Below are positions 5,859 through 5,983 of a DNA stretch of 5,983 nucleotides, piece after piece; the first letter of the stretch is position 1; each line of letters opens with the position of its first letter. The notes beneath the pieces were generated by a model. It was given only the letters and a program-made list of their open reading frames with translations, made no database searches and was not told where the DNA came from. Both the position numbers and the translations under genes were made by a program. This DNA comes from JBBRLG01 sp038231495 (GTDB lineage: Bacteria; Planctomycetota; Planctomycetia; Gemmatales; Gemmataceae). The stretch covers positions 1-5,983 of the forward strand of contig JBBRLG010000466.1 of NCBI GenBank assembly GCA_038231495.1. The letters run 5' to 3'.

Positions 5859-5983
5859 AAAGAAAAGGGGTCAGGTTAGGTTTTCACGCGGTTCGGGCCC
5901 TTGTTCGGCCGGCCCCGCCGCCGCAAGGCCGATTCCAGGCGCAACGCCCGACGACGGAAAAGGAGACGGTCACGTCTGTTTCA
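5859..5983. repeat. 94-bp tandem repeat, second copy, continuing into the start of the adhesin-like gene (right direct repeat)
   Basis: The unit repeats at 5859-5952. Unlike the first copy, it then continues with GACGGAAAAGGAGACGGTCA and on to the window edge, exactly as at 844-874. From 5861 onward it is the right-hand partner of the 123-bp direct repeat at 752-874. The last ~30 bases encode the same TEKETVTSVSF peptide in the plus direction, so a second copy of the adhesin-like gene start lies at or beyond the edge. Confidence 0.85.
5876..5947 (-). pseudogene. Second downstream RAYT-type transposase C-terminal remnant
   Basis: This is the same minus-strand tail as at 767-838, shifted by 5109, ending VKT and TAA. 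It again has no catalytic region. Three copies of one short tail in a single window mean that what is being multiplied is a fixed scar and not independent full-length insertions. Confidence 0.55.

Overview
The window reads like chromosomal DNA from a high-GC planctomycete, possibly Pirellulales/Gemmatales. This is an inference from gene style, not from a marker gene. The pointers are a small membrane-anchored BamE-like protein, a very large secreted protein built from cadherin-like, Calx-beta-like and He_PIG-like modules, a HEAT-type repeat typical of planctomycetes, and remnants of a REP-associated (Y1/IS200-like) transposase with its GGGGTCAGG end motif. No rRNA, tRNA, CRISPR or housekeeping gene is present. 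All real genes lie on the plus strand.

Layout. Positions 1-236 hold the damaged 3' end of an unrecognised gene. Its last reading frame overlaps the next start by ATGA. Positions 233-661 encode a 142-residue BamE-like protein with one N-terminal membrane anchor. Positions 662-764 are a cluster of mobile-element end motifs, including about 17-bp tandem repeats. Positions 752-874 are a copy of a longer repeat that carries, on the minus strand, the last ~23 codons of a RAYT-type transposase. That repeat runs directly into a large adhesin-like gene. The gene has lost its N-terminus: a DUF7948/SBBP-like tail remains at 845-1006 without a start codon. It continues in one frame to 3841 and then appears to go on one frame over to 4380, across a run of five Gs. 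Positions 4482-5735 encode a 417-residue exported protein with a beta-rich N-terminal half and a HEAT-like C-terminal half. Positions 5765-5983 carry the mobile-element repeat again, as a 94-bp tandem pair followed by the first bases of the adhesin-like gene once more.

The most unusual feature is the architecture. A 123-bp direct repeat (752-874 and 5861-5983, cut by the window edge) brackets 5.1 kb holding the adhesin-like gene and the HEAT gene. Because the second copy already includes adhesin-gene sequence, the whole 5.1-kb block may be tandemly duplicated, or the start of the gene may have spread together with the transposase remnant. Inside the block, base composition drops sharply about 80 bp before the frame change, so the C-terminal module may have a different origin from the repeat-rich body. 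The genes look like cell-surface or exported components. No enzymatic function can be assigned to any of them.
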